Positions 63,262 to 64,000 of a DNA stretch of 64,000 nt are shown one piece after another. The DNA lies in assembly GCF_015711605.1 (NCBI RefSeq), contig NZ_JABTEZ010000001.1:1206001-1270000 (forward strand), given 5' to 3'. Numbering within the stretch: position 1 is the first letter of the stretch; every line of letters begins with the position of its first letter. The position numbers and the translations under genes were made by a program. The notes beneath the pieces were generated by a model. It was not told the origin of the DNA. It saw only the letters and a list, made by a program, of their open reading frames with translations, and searched no databases. This DNA comes from Planomonospora sp. ID67723 (GTDB lineage Bacteria > Actinomycetota > Actinomycetes > Streptosporangiales > Streptosporangiaceae).

Positions 63262-64000
63262 CGACGGCTGCGTTCGAGGCGGTGGGGCTGGCCAGGTCGT
63301 ACCAGCTCGAAGGGGTCTCGGTGGACGCGCTGCGCGGGGTGGACCTGCGGATCGAGCCGGGGGAGTTCGTGGCGATCATCGGGCCCTCGGGGTCGGGGAA
63401 GTCCACGCTGATGCACCTGCTCGGCTGCCTCGACCGGCCGACCGCGGGGACGCTGCGGGTGAACGGGACGGACGTCTCGACGCTCTCCGACACCGAGCTG
63501 GCCGAGCTGCGCAACCGGGCCGTGGGGTTCGTCTTCCAGTCGTTCCACCTGCTGGCCAGGACCGCGGCCGTCGACAACGTGGCGCTTCCGCTGATCTACC
63601 GGGGGGTGCCGAGGGCCGAGCGGCGCGAGCGCGCGCGCAGGGCGCTGGAGTCCGTGGGGCTCAGGCACCGGCTGGACCACCGGCCCTCGCAGATGTCCGG
63701 CGGAGAGCAGCAGCGGGTGGCCATCGCACGGGCCCTGGTCGGCGATCCCCAGGTCGTCCTGGCCGACGAGCCGACGGGGAACCTCGACACCCGCAACGGC
63801 GCGGAGGTGATGGCCATCCTCGACCGGCTCAACGCCGAGCGCGGCGTCGCGATCGTCCTGGTCACCCACGAGCCCGAGGTGGCCGCCCGCGCCCGCCGCC
63901 AGATCCAGGTGCGCGACGGCCTCATCGAGTTCGACTCCGGTACGGCGGGCGGCCCGGCGGAGCCGGGCGGGAGCCGTACCGGACCGGCGGCCGGAGAAGG
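63258..64000 (+). CDS. MacB/LolD-type ABC transporter ATP-binding protein (partial)
   Basis: The frame is open to the window end (247 full codons, no stop). It begins MTTAAFEAVGLARSYQLEG. Walker A IIGPSGSGKSTLMHL is at about 45-59, the signature is MSGGEQQRVAIARALVG and Walker B VVLADEPTGNLD. About 225 residues is the normal ATPase length, so only the C-terminal low-complexity tail may be cut. A MacB-type permease is expected to follow outside the window. It shares four bases with the adaptor gene. Confidence 0.92.
   Translation, partial: MTTAAFEAVGLARSYQLEGVSVDALRGVDLRIEPGEFVAIIGPSGSGKSTLMHLLGCLDRPTAGTLRVNGTDVSTLSDTELAELRNRAVGFVFQSFHLLARTAAVDNVALPLIYRGVPRAERRERARRALESVGLRHRLDHRPSQMSGGEQQRVAIARALVGDPQVVLADEPTGNLDTRNGAEVMAILDRLNAERGVAIVLVTHEPEVAARARRQIQVRDGLIEFDSGTAGGPAEPGGSRTGPAAGE

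Overview
The window is chromosomal DNA of very high GC content from an actinomycete. The best match is a filamentous one of the Streptosporangiaceae type. This is inferred from gene content: a BldG-type anti-anti-sigma factor beside its anti-sigma partner, an XRE/DUF397 regulatory pair, a DnaK-GrpE-DnaJ-HspR-ClpB block under HAIR-like operators, and many GTG starts with TANNNT-N6 leaderless promoters. Gene order on the left recalls Mycobacterium tuberculosis Rv3667-Rv3674c (nth, Nudix, marP, epoxide hydrolase, membrane protein, acs). Gene order from 9.3 to 22.8 kb recalls the Streptomyces tad / helicase / bldG / H+-PPase neighbourhood. I see no rRNA, tRNA, CRISPR array or intact transposon.

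Layout. 0-7.3 kb: the start of a divergent gene (crp by synteny), nth, CoA-type Nudix hydrolase, MarP protease, then a leftward operon (membrane protein, alpha/beta hydrolase, DUF309), a decayed nhaA remnant and acs. 7.6-9.3 kb: a degenerate Fic-like gene and a 0.94-kb non-coding region rich in palindromes. 9.3-16.5 kb: a Tad/Flp-type locus (CpaE/Ssd-like, TadA, TadB, TadC, DUF4244 pilin, two TadE-like proteins, a large surface protein), followed by a convergent MrfA-type helicase. DnaA-box-like sequences lie on both sides of the core tad genes. 19-23.5 kb: bldG, anti-sigma factor, K+-independent H+-PPase, an unlisted 34-residue membrane peptide and SixA.

23.5-32.3 kb: serB, an OlsB/OlsA-like acyltransferase pair, a methyltransferase, a secreted C-x8-C protein, a QueA-like enzyme with an SDR, and a GAF histidine kinase with a NarL-type regulator. 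32.3-43.4 kb: a paralogue of the secreted protein, a Ser/Thr kinase with WD40 sensor, an ABC ATPase, an SPFH protein, a TauE-type permease, a DUF2231-Rieske fusion, an HD hydrolase and a molybdopterin oxidoreductase. 43.4-46.5 kb: an accessory-looking patch with two unrecognised small genes divergent from an XRE/DUF397 pair, with two copies of a TGCAA-N-TTGCA palindrome between them.

46.5-64 kb: CapA-like lipoprotein, TetR regulator, several unknown exported or TPR-like proteins, the clpB-hspR-dnaJ-grpE-dnaK chaperone block read leftward, a lipoprotein, an ABC-2 exporter with a near-consensus leaderless promoter, proC, an MFS transporter, and a MacA-like lipoprotein with a MacB-type ATPase cut by the window end.

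The most unusual items are the C-x8-C secreted paralogue pair with AT-rich upstream regions, the DnaA-box clusters around the tad genes, the Fic-like protein without its catalytic histidine, and the palindrome pair beside the XRE/DUF397 genes.
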